Below, in pieces: positions 8,289-17,254 of a DNA stretch of 64,000 bases. The notes below the pieces were generated by a model, which saw only the letters and a list, made by a program, of their open reading frames with translations, was not told the DNA's origin and ran no database searches. Both the position numbers and the translations under genes were made by a program. The DNA comes from Poriferisodalis sp965208555 (GTDB lineage Bacteria; Actinomycetota; Acidimicrobiia; Acidimicrobiales; Poriferisodalaceae). Each line of letters opens with the position of its first letter. Positions within the stretch are counted from its first letter, which is position 1. The stretch spans positions 1,426,001-1,490,000 of the forward strand of contig NZ_OZ242342.1 of the NCBI RefSeq assembly GCF_965208555.1, written 5' to 3'.

Positions 8289-8918
8289 ATGAATGTCAGC
8301 ACGGTCGACCACCCGGTAGCCGCAGCCCTGCTCACCCGGCTGCGCGACAAGGACACTGCCGTGGAGGAGTTCCGCCAGCGGCTCGACGCGTTGACCTTCC
8401 TGCTGGTGTCAGAGGCGCTCACCGATGCGGCCTGGGTCTCCGAGCCGGTCGAGACGCCGCTCGGGCCTGCTGAGGGCTCGCGCCTGGAGCCGATGCCGGC
8501 GATCGTGCCCGTCCTGCGCGCCGGGCTGGGAATGCTCGACGCCGCGCTGCGGCTTCTGCCTGCCGCGCCGGTGGGGTTCGTCGGGATGCGGAGGGTCGAG
8601 ACCTCCGACGGCGTCGGCCACGAGTGCTACCTCGAGTCGCTGCCGAGCGTGCTGGAGGATCGACCGGTGCTGGTGCTCGACCCGATGCTGGCGACGGGCG
8701 GCTCGGCAGCCGAGGTGATCCGGGTGCTGGTCGCCTCGGGCGTGGGTTCGGTCACCATGGTGTGCACGCTCGCCGCGCCCGAGGGAATCGCCGCACTGCA
8801 GCGCAGCGCCGCTGACGTCCGCATCGTGACCGCTGCCGTCGACAGCCACCTGGACGAGCGGGCGTTCATCGTTCCCGGCCTGGGCGATGCCGGCGACCGC
8901 CTCTACGGTCTGGCCTGA
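8289..8918 (+). CDS. upp: Uracil phosphoribosyltransferase
   Basis: Upp salvages uracil by joining it to PRPP to form UMP. The protein shows the N-terminal VDHPVAAALLTRLRDKD, the VPVLRAGLGML segment, the PRPP-binding motif VLDPMLATGGSAAEV and the C-terminal uracil-binding FIVPGLGDAGDRLYG. The start at 8289 places the Met-to-HP distance exactly as in E. coli Upp; an in-frame ATG five codons upstream (8274) is an alternative. The last 53 bases overlap the convergent ribokinase gene. Confidence 0.93.
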   Translation: MNVSTVDHPVAAALLTRLRDKDTAVEEFRQRLDALTFLLVSEALTDAAWVSEPVETPLGPAEGSRLEPMPAIVPVLRAGLGMLDAALRLLPAAPVGFVGMRRVETSDGVGHECYLESLPSVLEDRPVLVLDPMLATGGSAAEVIRVLVASGVGSVTMVCTLAAPEGIAALQRSAADVRIVTAAVDSHLDERAFIVPGLGDAGDRLYGLA

Positions 8919-9828
8919 CCAGCTGCACCTGCAGCTGCGCCATCGTCGGCAGGCTCGGCTGGGCGCCGGCGACCGTCACTGCCCAAGCACCGGCCCGCAC
9001 GGCCAACCGGGCAGCGTCCTCGACTGTGGCCCCCGATGCGATGCCGACTGCGAACGCCGCGGCAAACGCGTCCCCGGCGCCGGTGGCATCGACCACCGCG
9101 ACCTGCGGTGCCGCCACGCTGATCTCGCCGTCGACCTCGGCTGGCGGGCCCGCGCCTCGCAACGGGTGAACAACGCAGCCAGCAGCGCCTTGCGTCTCGA
9201 CGAGCACGGCATCAGGTCGCAGCTCGGGCACGCAGCCGCGGGCATCGGGCTGCCGCAACTGCTGCGCTTCGGCTCGGTTCACGATGACAATGTCGGCCAG
9301 CGGCAGCACCGCCGCGGCGACGTCGTTGTAGGGGGCGGGGTTCAGTACCACCGTCGCACCGTGCTCGCGAGCGATCTCGGCGGCGGCCCGGGCGGCTTCG
9401 GCGCTCACCTCGCCTTGCAGCAGCAGCGCATCAGCCGCAGCGATCCCGGAGGCGGCTGCCTGCACGCCGTCGGCATCAAGCGATGCGTTGGCACCTGCGG
9501 CCACCACGATCGACACGTCGTCGGGATCGACGGTGATCGCTGCCAAGCCGGTCGGCACCCCCACACCGGCGACGTGCCGGCAGTCGATTCCCTCCGTCTC
9601 GAGACCCGAGCGCAGCCACCGTCCCTGCTCGTCGTCGCCCACCCGGCCGACCATCACCACCTCGGCTCCCAGGCGGGCCGCCGCCACCGCCTGGTTGGCG
9701 CCCTTGCCCCCGCGGAACCACGCGATGCGCTCGGCATGCATCGTCTCATCGGGTGACGGCCGGCGCGGCACCCACAGCGTCACATCGGCGTTCAGGCTGC
9801 CCACCACCACGATCTTCGGCGCGCTCAT
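8866..9828 (-). CDS. rbsK: Ribokinase (PfkB family)
   Basis: A PfkB-type sugar kinase that would phosphorylate ribose or a related sugar. It shows the N-terminal VVVGSLNADVTLWVPRRP, the substrate-binding WFRGGKGANQAVAAARLGA and the ATP/anion-hole signature VDATGAGDAFAAAFA with its catalytic aspartate. Its ATG overlaps the MmgE/PrpD stop as ATGA, so translation is coupled. The 3' end overlaps the convergent upp gene by 53 bases. PfkB specificity is hard to read, but the GGKGANQAVA block is typical of ribokinases. Confidence 0.85.
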   Translation of the reverse strand: MSAPKIVVVGSLNADVTLWVPRRPSPDETMHAERIAWFRGGKGANQAVAAARLGAEVVMVGRVGDDEQGRWLRSGLETEGIDCRHVAGVGVPTGLAAITVDPDDVSIVVAAGANASLDADGVQAAASGIAAADALLLQGEVSAEAARAAAEIAREHGATVVLNPAPYNDVAAAVLPLADIVIVNRAEAQQLRQPDARGCVPELRPDAVLVETQGAAGCVVHPLRGAGPPAEVDGEISVAAPQVAVVDATGAGDAFAAAFAVGIASGATVEDAARLAVRAGAWAVTVAGAQPSLPTMAQLQVQLVRPDRRGGRRHRPGRER

Positions 9829-11198
9829 GGACGGGCCTCGCACACCACCGAAGGCAGCGCAACAGTCGTCGTCGCCGGCAGGTCATGCACCCAGTCCCAC
9901 AGTGCCGCCGCGCCCGAACCGGCGAGCGTGGCGAACTTGGCTTCGAGCTCGTCGGCACTCAGGGGGTCGTGCATGGATCCCTTCTGACCGCACACGGAGC
10001 GTTCCAGCACGCTGCCGTCGCGCAGCGTGATGCGCACCGAGCCGCCCATCGTGTGCGCGTAAGTGGCATCCCAGCGCGCATCGGCAGCGATGGCCGCGAC
10101 CTTCGACTGCAGCTCGACCAGCTCGGCATCGGCAATCCGCTCCGCGCTGTAGGTGGCGGGGTCCGCGGGATCGGCCACGAGCGCCGCCGCAATGTTCCAA
10201 GGCCCCGAGTACTGCGCGGCCAGCACCGATGAGGTGCCGTCGCCGCTGTTGTGCACGGCTGCCTTCGTGGGTGCCGTCGCCTCGATGCGCTCGATCATGT
10301 CGGGCCGCAGCCCGTGGGCGGTGCGCAGGTCCAGGGTGGCCTGGATCAGCGGGTGAATGTCACTGCACGCCGCCCACGGCTTGACCGTGATCTCATCCAG
10401 CATCCAGCGGCTCCCGAGGTCATCGGTGAGCAGCTCAATCTGGGGCTCGTCGCTGAACACACGGCAGAAGCCGTAGGCGCCGGCCAGCCCGTCAGCCGGC
10501 CCCTCGAAGCCGCCGGCGGCCAGCCGTGCTGCCATCACGCCGCCCTCGGCGGCGCGACCCGCATGGAGGCGCTTGGTCTGACCGCCGGACGATGCAAACT
10601 CCATCGTCCCCGACGCCAGCGTGGCGGCGATCCCCAGCGCGTGGCGCAGCCGGTCGGCGTCCAGACCCAGGAGGCGGGCCGCGGCCGCTGCAGACCCGAA
10701 GACTCCGCACATCGACGTGGGATGGAAGCCCCTCAGCAGGTGCATACCGGGCCCGACCGCAATGCCGGCTCGGCCCATCGCTTCGTAGCCCACGACAACG
10801 GCGTCGAGCGCATCAGCGCCCCCCGCGCCCAGTTCCTCCGCCAGCGCCAGCACTGCGGGCACCACTACCGCGCCGGGATGGGAGATCGACTCCTCGTGGA
10901 CGTCGTCCAGCTCGAAGGCATGCGCGGCTGCGCCGTTGGCGAAGGCGGCCATGGCCGCGGTGGTGCGGCCCCCGCCGATGATCGACGAGCTGCCCACGCC
11001 GCCGGTCTGGAGGGCGTAGCCCGCTGCCGTGCGGGCCCACGGCAAAGCGGCGCCGAAGATCATGCAGCCGAAGGTGTCGGCGACGCAGTCCTGCGCGATG
11101 TCGGTCAGGCGCGCCGGCACCGAGCCTCCCAACGCCGTCAGAAACTCAGCCAGCGCGGCAGTCGGATTGGTCGCGTCGTCGGCAGCCATCAGCCCCAT
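9825..11198 (-). CDS. MmgE/PrpD family protein
   Basis: The family includes 2-methylcitrate dehydratase PrpD, cis-aconitate decarboxylase and related enzymes that dehydrate or decarboxylate di- and tricarboxylic acids. The 457-residue protein shows the family's helical N-terminus, the AAAHAFELDDVHEES active-site segment, the ASSGGQTKRLHAGRAAEGG block and KPWAACSDIHPLI. The substrate is not evident. It lies just after the Rieske oxygenase gene and is coupled to ribokinase by ATGA, so it may belong to the same catabolic transcript. The start at 11198 was chosen to clear the upstream stop; 11189 is an alternative. Confidence 0.82.
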   Translation of the reverse strand: MGLMAADDATNPTAALAEFLTALGGSVPARLTDIAQDCVADTFGCMIFGAALPWARTAAGYALQTGGVGSSSIIGGGRTTAAMAAFANGAAAHAFELDDVHEESISHPGAVVVPAVLALAEELGAGGADALDAVVVGYEAMGRAGIAVGPGMHLLRGFHPTSMCGVFGSAAAAARLLGLDADRLRHALGIAATLASGTMEFASSGGQTKRLHAGRAAEGGVMAARLAAGGFEGPADGLAGAYGFCRVFSDEPQIELLTDDLGSRWMLDEITVKPWAACSDIHPLIQATLDLRTAHGLRPDMIERIEATAPTKAAVHNSGDGTSSVLAAQYSGPWNIAAALVADPADPATYSAERIADAELVELQSKVAAIAADARWDATYAHTMGGSVRITLRDGSVLERSVCGQKGSMHDPLSADELEAKFATLAGSGAAALWDWVHDLPATTTVALPSVVCEARP

Positions 11199-11217
11199 CG
11201 AACCAGAAGCAGCGAGT

Positions 11218-12294
11218 TCAGCCGTGCCTGGTCTCCAGCGCCGCCTGGGCCAGCGATCCCAAGTGCGCCACCGAGTCCTCGCTGTGGACGGTGCCGACGC
11301 CGGAAGGTTCGCAGATGAGCGGCCCGGGGGTGTAGCCGCGACTGCGGAGCCCGCGTTGGACGGATTCCACCAGGCCGAAGTCTTCGGTGGCGGTCGTCTG
11401 CCAGTCCAGGTCGATGACCTCGCGCTGCACGTCGGAGGGCTCGGCGGTGTCCAGCCAGAACTCCCGCACCAGCAGCGTCCGGTCAACCCCCAGCGGCACC
11501 CAGCGGAACGTGTTGACGACCTGGCCGGGATACACCTGGATCGCCGAGGCGGGCCAGACGAAGTAGGCGACATAGTCGGCGCCGTCATCGAGGCGCGTGT
11601 AGCCGGACCGCTGGGCGGGTGCGCCCTGCGCGAAGTGGCGGATCACCCTGCCCTCGCAGCTGATGCGGTAGCTGGCAGGGTCCACCACGCCGGTGGTGAA
11701 CGAGCGGTGCACGTTCGGGCAGTGGTAGCACTCGTTGTAGTTCTCGACGACGACCTTCCAGTTCGCCGCCATGACATGGGTGTTGCGCCAGCTCAGCACC
11801 CGCTCGGGCGCAGCCGGAGCGTTCTCCAGCAGCTCGGACTCCACCCCGGGCGCCACCTGCGACAAGGCGGGCGCGCTGCGGTCGAGGTTCACGAACAGGA
11901 ACCCGCCCAGCCGCTCGAGGCGCACTGGCGGCAGGCAGATCTCGCCGACATCCCGGCTGCGGGCGCTGGCCAGCGTGCCGTCGAGCGCGTACACCCATGC
12001 GTGGTAGGGGCACGTGATGACGCCCGGCGCGGTGTGCATCTCGCCGCCGGGCTGCGGCGGCCCGAACAGCTCGTGGCCCCGGTGCTGGCACACGTTGTAG
12101 AACGCGCCGAGCCGGCCGCCGTTGTTGACCACGAACACCGACTCGTCGCCCGCCGTGGCGGTGAGCACCTGGCCGTGGGATGCCACCTGGGACTCGTGGC
12201 CGACCATCACCCAGGATCGGGCGAACACCGCGTCCAGCTCGGCATCGAAGATCGCCTGGTCGGTGTAGTAGCGGGCCGCGAGCGCCCGATTCAC
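11218..12294 (-). CDS. Rieske non-haem iron oxygenase, large subunit
   Basis: The N-terminal half carries the Rieske 2Fe-2S motif (CQHRGH followed by CPYHAW). The C-terminal half has the mononuclear iron ligands in ENYNECYHCPNVHRSF and a likely third acidic ligand near TEDFGLVESVQ. The layout resembles glycine betaine, carnitine and choline monooxygenases, which demethylate or hydroxylate quaternary amines. The nearby FAD-GcvT dehydrogenase, which handles methylated glycines, supports a betaine or similar substrate, but this is inference. The start is GTG with GGGGGA about six bases upstream. Its reductase partner is not in view. Confidence 0.82.
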   Translation of the reverse strand: MNRALAARYYTDQAIFDAELDAVFARSWVMVGHESQVASHGQVLTATAGDESVFVVNNGGRLGAFYNVCQHRGHELFGPPQPGGEMHTAPGVITCPYHAWVYALDGTLASARSRDVGEICLPPVRLERLGGFLFVNLDRSAPALSQVAPGVESELLENAPAAPERVLSWRNTHVMAANWKVVVENYNECYHCPNVHRSFTTGVVDPASYRISCEGRVIRHFAQGAPAQRSGYTRLDDGADYVAYFVWPASAIQVYPGQVVNTFRWVPLGVDRTLLVREFWLDTAEPSDVQREVIDLDWQTTATEDFGLVESVQRGLRSRGYTPGPLICEPSGVGTVHSEDSVAHLGSLAQAALETRHG

Positions 12295-12326
12295 GGAAGG
12301 TCCCCCAGCGCGGCCACGAGCCGGGC
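12291..12326 (-). pseudogene. Remnant duplicate of the aminotransferase 3' end
   Basis: These 36 bases translate in one frame to ARLVAALGDLP and a stop, nearly the same as the last residues of the aminotransferase just upstream (DRLVAALGDIP and a stop). About three quarters of the bases match by eye. The fragment's stop codon overlaps the GTG start of the Rieske gene as GTGA. It looks like the tail of a second, deleted aminotransferase copy. Confidence 0.45.
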
Positions 12327-12364
12327 CGTGCTCAATGGGACCGGCTGGTGCGCCGCCGACGACT

Positions 12365-13546
12365 TCACGGGATGTCTCCGAGAGCGGCGACCAGCCGGTC
12401 CATGCGCTCGCGGAAGCCGACGTCGGCTCGCAGGAATCTCTGGCCAAGACCTCGAAATGACACGGCGCCGTCCTTGGTGATCACCCCCCGTTCGAGCAGC
12501 GATTGCCACACGCCCGACGAGTCCAGCTGTTGATCCAGCAGCTCGATGAGGAAGAAGTTCGACCGCGAGCCCTCCACGCAGCGGAACCGGTCGAGCTTGG
12601 AGTCGAACAGATCCTGGGCGTAGGCACGGGCGTCGCAGATGACCTCGACCGTGCGCTGCACGAACTCGTGGTCGCCCAGTGCCGCTACGCCCCCGGCGAT
12701 CTGCAGCTGACCGACATTCCACGTGGGCTTCGCAGCCAGCAGCGCGTCGATGATTCCGGACTGAGCCACGCCGAACCCCAGCCGGAGCCCTGCGAGGCCG
12801 TACACCTTCGAGAACGTGCGCAGCACGATGAGGTTCGGATGCTCGGCCACCAGCCCGATGCCGCCGGGGTCGCCCGAGTAGTGCACGTAGGCCTCGTCGA
12901 GCACCACGAGGCAGTGCGAGGCAGCCTCGATCACGCGCCGCAGGTCGCCTTCCGCTGTCCACGTACCTGACGGCGAGTGCGGGTTGGTGACGAAGACGAT
13001 CTTGTGCTCGGGACGGATCGCTGCGATGTAGGCGTCGATATCCACCGCCATCGTCTGGGGATCGGTTGCCTCGTAACGCAGGTCGGCAACCCGTCCCTCG
13101 GCCTCGGCGAACAGGTGGTACATCGGGAAGCACGGCGCCGGCATCAGGATGGGCTCGCCCTGGGCTGCGTAGGCGCGGATGAGCACCGAGATGATCTCGG
13201 TCTCGCCGGCGCCGCAGAGGTAGTTGCCCGGCTCGTAGCCGTAGGTCTCGGCCAACCGCTCCCTGAGCGGCTCGGCGGTCCACGACGGGTAGATCTGCAT
13301 CCTTCCGATCGCATCCGCCACAGCAGCCTGCGCGGCCGGGGACGGACCGTAGGGATTCTCGGCTGAGCCGAGCTTGGTGATGTCTTCGAGGCGCAGCCCG
13401 TAGCGCTGTGCCACCTCGTCGGCGGCGAGGCCCGGCACGTAGTACTCCGGATGCCGCAACGCCGCGTGAACCGCTCCGGGCACCTGTGTATGGTCAGCCG
13501 CCACTGGGCGGTATTCTGCCGCACGCCGGGACCGCATCGTGACCAA
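12365..13546 (-). CDS. Class I/II aminotransferase, HisC-like
   Basis: A pyridoxal-phosphate aminotransferase related to histidinol-phosphate aminotransferase. It shows the N-terminal LGSAENPYGPSPAAQAAV, the cofactor-binding VVLDEAYVHYSG and the lysine block RTFSKVYGLAGLRLGFGV. There are no other his genes here and the gene sits among amine-catabolic genes, so a role in histidine synthesis is not assured. It starts only 11 bases from the divergent FAD-GcvT gene. An internal GTG start is possible because the first 20 residues are not conserved-looking. Confidence 0.85.
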   Translation of the reverse strand: MVTMRSRRAAEYRPVAADHTQVPGAVHAALRHPEYYVPGLAADEVAQRYGLRLEDITKLGSAENPYGPSPAAQAAVADAIGRMQIYPSWTAEPLRERLAETYGYEPGNYLCGAGETEIISVLIRAYAAQGEPILMPAPCFPMYHLFAEAEGRVADLRYEATDPQTMAVDIDAYIAAIRPEHKIVFVTNPHSPSGTWTAEGDLRRVIEAASHCLVVLDEAYVHYSGDPGGIGLVAEHPNLIVLRTFSKVYGLAGLRLGFGVAQSGIIDALLAAKPTWNVGQLQIAGGVAALGDHEFVQRTVEVICDARAYAQDLFDSKLDRFRCVEGSRSNFFLIELLDQQLDSSGVWQSLLERGVITKDGAVSFRGLGQRFLRADVGFRERMDRLVAALGDIP

Positions 13547-13557
13547 TGTGAGGGTGC

Positions 13558-16011
13558 ATGAGCCTGCCCGATTCGACGCGAGTCGCGGTCATCGGCGGCG
13601 GCATCTGCGGTGCCAGCCTGCTGTACCACCTGGCCCACGAGGGCTGGGGCGACACGCTGCTCATCGAGAAGGGTGAGCTGACCTCTGGCTCCACCTGGCA
13701 CGCCGCCGGTCAGGTCACTCACTCGGTCTCCGGCTACACGCTGGCGGCCATGCGCCGCTACGCCTGCGAGCTGTACGACAGCCTCCCGGCAGAGTCGGGC
13801 ATTTCGACCACCTGGCACCGCAGCGGCAGCTTCCGGATCGCTTACCACGACGAGGAAGTGGATTGGCTGCGGGCACAGCTCGGCTTGGCCGCCTACGTCG
13901 GCAACGAGATGGATTGGGTCGGCCCCGATTTCATCGCCGAGCTGCACGCCTTCTTCGACACCTCTGAGGTGCAGGGCGCTGTGTGGACGCCCAACGACGG
14001 CCACGTCGATCCCACGGGCGCCACCAATGCGCTGGTGGCTGTGGCTCGGCAGCGGGGCGCGCAAGTGAGCCGCCGCAACCGCGTCGTCGAGATCGGTCGG
14101 CGGGCCGACGGCACCTTCGACGTCGTCACCGAAGCCGGCACGGTGCACGCCGAACACGTCGTGAATGCCGCCGGCTGCTACGCCCACCAGGTGGCGCAGA
14201 TGGTGGGTCTGGCGGTGCCGATGGCCAACGCGCTGCACTCGTACTTCGTCACCACTCCGGTGCCGGAGTTCGCCGAACTCGAGCGCGAGCTGCCGGTGGT
14301 GCGCGACGACTACGTCTCGGGCTACATCCGCCAGGAGCAGGACGCCGGGCTCATCGGCATCTACGAGCAGCGCAACGCCGAGGCTGTTTGGGCCGACGGG
14401 CCCGGCTGGGACTTGGAGAACCCGCTGTTCGATGCCGACTACGACCGGGTCGGGTTGTGGCTGGAGCGAGCGTTCGAGCGGGTGCCGATCCTGGCCGAGG
14501 TCGGCATCCGCAGTGTCATCCGCGGGGCGATTGCGCACACACCCGACGGCGACCCGCTCATCGGCCCGTCAGGAGTGCCGAACTTCTGGCAGTTCGCCGG
14601 CGTGCAGGTGGGCCTGGCCGACGGTCCCGGCCTGGGTCGGGAGCTGGCCCGCTGGATGGTGCACGGCGAGACCGACCTGAGCCTGCGGGCCTACGACGCC
14701 CGGCGCTTCGGGTATATCGAGCCGGGCGATGTGTCCACCTACGGGCGCATCAAGGGCGCCGAGGACTACGAGTTCCGCCACCAGACACCGCTGCCCGGCC
14801 TCGAACGGCCCGAGGCCCGGCCCTACCGGGCGTCGCCGGCCCTGGCGCCGCTTTCGGACGCGGGCGCGGTCTTCACCCAGGTGTACGGCTGGGAGCGGCC
14901 CAAGTGGTTTCCGACGGCAGCGGGGCTGCCGCAGTGCGACGTGGTCTCGTTCCGCCGCACCGATTGGTTCGAGGTGGCCGCGGCCGAGGCCGCTGCGGTG
15001 CGCGAACGGGTCGGGATCATCGACTCGTCGGCGTTCGCCAAGTTCGACCTCGTCGGGCCGGATGCCGCGGCGGTGCTGGACCGGCTGACCACGAACCGGC
15101 TGCCGAAGAACGGCCGCATCTCGCTGACGTACACGCTGACGCCGACCGGGCGGATCGAGGGCGAGCTGACGGTCTCCCGGCTCGGGCCCGAGCACTTCTA
15201 CCTGGTGTCGGCCGCGGTGTTCGAGCTGAAGGAGCGAGAGTTCTTCGAGACGCATTGGCCGGCGGGCGCCGACGCCCGGCTGGTCACCCGCTCGAGCGAC
15301 TTCGGCGTGCTGACGCTGGCGGGTCCCCGCTCGCGGGATGTGCTGGACGCCTGCACCGATGCCGACCTGGGCAACGACGCGTTCGGTTGGCTGTCATGCC
15401 GGGAGATCACCGTGGCCGGCATCGGAGGCGTGCGAGCGCTGCGGGTGGGATTCACGGGCGAGCTGGGCTGGGAGCTGCACGTGCCGCTCGATCGCATCGC
15501 TGATCTGTATGGAGCGCTGAGAGATGCCGGCGAGCCGCACGGCATGGCGAATGTCGGGAACCACGCCACCGAGGGTCTGCGGATGGAAAAGCGGTACATG
15601 ATCAGCCGCGACCTGACCCACGACGTCACCCCCGACGAGGCCGGCCTGGGACGCTTCGTGAAGCCCGACAAGGGCGACTTCATCGGGCGCGACGCGCTGC
15701 TGGCCCGCCGTGCAGCGGCCGCCAGCGGCGAGCGGCCGTGGCGCTGGAAGCTGGCGTACCTGGCCGTCGACACCGACGTGGCCGAGGTCGGCGGCAGCGA
15801 TGCGGTGTACCGGGACGGCCGCCCGGTCGGGCTGGTGACGACGGGCGCATACGGCTTCTGGGTGGGCCAGGGCCTGGCGTTCGCCTACCTGAACCCGGCC
15901 GACGCCGAGCCGGGCACTCCCTTGACGGTGCGTGTCCTCGGCGAACACCGTCCAGCTCGGGTGCTCAGCGAACCGATCTACGACCCCTCGTCGGCGAGGC
16001 TGCGTCAATGA
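13558..16011 (+). CDS. FAD oxidoreductase-GcvT fusion (dimethylglycine/sarcosine dehydrogenase family)
   Basis: The 817-residue protein joins an N-terminal FAD-binding DAO domain (nucleotide motif VAVIGGGICGASLLYHLA) to a C-terminal GcvT-like folate-binding domain (VGFTGELGWELHVPLDR and NVGNHATEGLRMEKRY). This is the architecture of dimethylglycine and sarcosine dehydrogenases, which oxidatively demethylate N-methylglycines and hand the carbon to tetrahydrofolate. GAGGG precedes the ATG. The downstream MDR gene overlaps it as ATGA. With the adjacent Rieske oxygenase it suggests stepwise demethylation of betaine-like compounds; the exact substrate is inferred. Confidence 0.87.
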   Translation: MSLPDSTRVAVIGGGICGASLLYHLAHEGWGDTLLIEKGELTSGSTWHAAGQVTHSVSGYTLAAMRRYACELYDSLPAESGISTTWHRSGSFRIAYHDEEVDWLRAQLGLAAYVGNEMDWVGPDFIAELHAFFDTSEVQGAVWTPNDGHVDPTGATNALVAVARQRGAQVSRRNRVVEIGRRADGTFDVVTEAGTVHAEHVVNAAGCYAHQVAQMVGLAVPMANALHSYFVTTPVPEFAELERELPVVRDDYVSGYIRQEQDAGLIGIYEQRNAEAVWADGPGWDLENPLFDADYDRVGLWLERAFERVPILAEVGIRSVIRGAIAHTPDGDPLIGPSGVPNFWQFAGVQVGLADGPGLGRELARWMVHGETDLSLRAYDARRFGYIEPGDVSTYGRIKGAEDYEFRHQTPLPGLERPEARPYRASPALAPLSDAGAVFTQVYGWERPKWFPTAAGLPQCDVVSFRRTDWFEVAAAEAAAVRERVGIIDSSAFAKFDLVGPDAAAVLDRLTTNRLPKNGRISLTYTLTPTGRIEGELTVSRLGPEHFYLVSAAVFELKEREFFETHWPAGADARLVTRSSDFGVLTLAGPRSRDVLDACTDADLGNDAFGWLSCREITVAGIGGVRALRVGFTGELGWELHVPLDRIADLYGALRDAGEPHGMANVGNHATEGLRMEKRYMISRDLTHDVTPDEAGLGRFVKPDKGDFIGRDALLARRAAAASGERPWRWKLAYLAVDTDVAEVGGSDAVYRDGRPVGLVTTGAYGFWVGQGLAFAYLNPADAEPGTPLTVRVLGEHRPARVLSEPIYDPSSARLRQ

Positions 16012-17102
16012 ACGCCCCGGCGACGATGCGTGCGGCGCTGCTGGTGGGTCACGGCGGGCCCGAAATGATCCAGGTGCGCGACGACGTGCCGGTGCCGGTG
16101 CCCGGGCCCGACGACGCGCTCATCAAGGTGGCGGCGTGCGGCATCAACAACACCGACATCAACACGCGGGTGGCCTGGTACAGCAAGTCGGTGACCGAGG
16201 CGACATCGGGAGCGGGATACGCCGATGCCGACGCCGCGGATTCCACCTGGGGCGGCAAGGGCGTTGCGTTTCCCCGCATCCAAGGCGCCGATGTGGTGGG
16301 GCAGGTGGTGGCCGTCGGGGACCGTGCCGATGCGAGCCTGGTGGGACGGCGGGTCATGGTGGAGCCATGGCTGACCGACCCTGCCGACCCGACCGACCGG
16401 AGCAAGGCCCGCTATCTCGGCAGCGAGGCAGACGGAGGCTTTGCCGAGTTCGCCGCGGTGCCTGCGGTGAACGTGTACCCGGTCGAGACTGCGCTGTCTG
16501 ATGCCGAGCTGGCGACGTTCGCCTGCGCCTCGTCGACGGCAGAGCACATGCTCCAGCGCATCGGCCTCGCCGGCGGCGAGAGCATCGCTGTTCCCGGAGC
16601 GAGCGGCGGCGTTGGCTCGGCGCTGGTGCAGCTTGCCACGCGGCGAGGCGCGCGGGTGGTGGCCGTCGCAGGCGCCTCCAAGGTGGCGCAAGTGCTGGAA
16701 CTCGGCGCCGACGTGGTGGTGCCACGACAGGAACCTGAGCACGATGTTGCCGCGGCGGTCGAGGCCAATGACGGGCCGTTCGACGCCGTGGCCGACGTCG
16801 TAGGCGGCGATGCCGTGGGGCTGTGGCTTGATGCGCTCGCAGGCCGCGGGCGCTATGTCACCTCGGGCGCCATCGCCGGACCCATGGTCGAGCTGGATCT
16901 GCGGACGATCTATCTCAACGACCTGGAGCTGCACGGCGCCACGATCTACGGGCCCGGGCTGTTCGCCGATCTGGTCGGCTACATCGAGCGCGGCGAGATC
17001 CGCCCGGTGCTCGGCGGCACGTTCCCGCTGGAGCGCATTCGCGAGGCCCAAGAGGCCTTCGTGCGCAAGGAGCACTTCGGCAACCTGGTGATCACGCTCT
17101 GA
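16008..17102 (+). CDS. MDR-family zinc-type/quinone oxidoreductase
   Basis: A medium-chain dehydrogenase/reductase of 364 residues with a GroES-like N-terminal domain (KVAACGINNTDINTRVAWYS) and a Rossmann domain with the NADPH-binding sequence IAVPGASGGVGSALVQLA. The catalytic-zinc cysteine expected in true alcohol dehydrogenases is followed here by GINNTDIN, a pattern common in zinc-independent quinone oxidoreductase-like members. The ATG overlaps the stop of the FAD-GcvT gene, so the two are translationally coupled and probably act in one pathway. The substrate is unknown. Confidence 0.82.
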   Translation: MNAPATMRAALLVGHGGPEMIQVRDDVPVPVPGPDDALIKVAACGINNTDINTRVAWYSKSVTEATSGAGYADADAADSTWGGKGVAFPRIQGADVVGQVVAVGDRADASLVGRRVMVEPWLTDPADPTDRSKARYLGSEADGGFAEFAAVPAVNVYPVETALSDAELATFACASSTAEHMLQRIGLAGGESIAVPGASGGVGSALVQLATRRGARVVAVAGASKVAQVLELGADVVVPRQEPEHDVAAAVEANDGPFDAVADVVGGDAVGLWLDALAGRGRYVTSGAIAGPMVELDLRTIYLNDLELHGATIYGPGLFADLVGYIERGEIRPVLGGTFPLERIREAQEAFVRKEHFGNLVITL

Positions 17103-17148
17103 GCGAGCCCGCCCGGTCAGGCGACGCGGGCCGAAACCAGCACGGCTG

Positions 17149-17221
17149 AGCCCGAGGTGGGAATCGAACCCACAACCCCCGCTTTACAAGAGCGGTGCTC
17201 TGGCCGTTGAGCTACTCGGGC
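17149..17221 (-). tRNA. tRNA-Thr (anticodon UGU)
   Basis: The minus strand folds as a full cloverleaf: seven-base acceptor GCCCGAG/CTCGGGC, D arm GCTC/GAGC, anticodon stem CCGCT/AGCGG with loop CTTGTAA (anticodon TGT), and T arm GTGGG-TTCGATT-CCCAC. The discriminator base is T and CCA is not encoded. It reads threonine ACA codons. Confidence 0.95.
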
Positions 17222-17254
17222 ACCGACTCCAGCGTAAGGGCGAAGACGGCTGAG

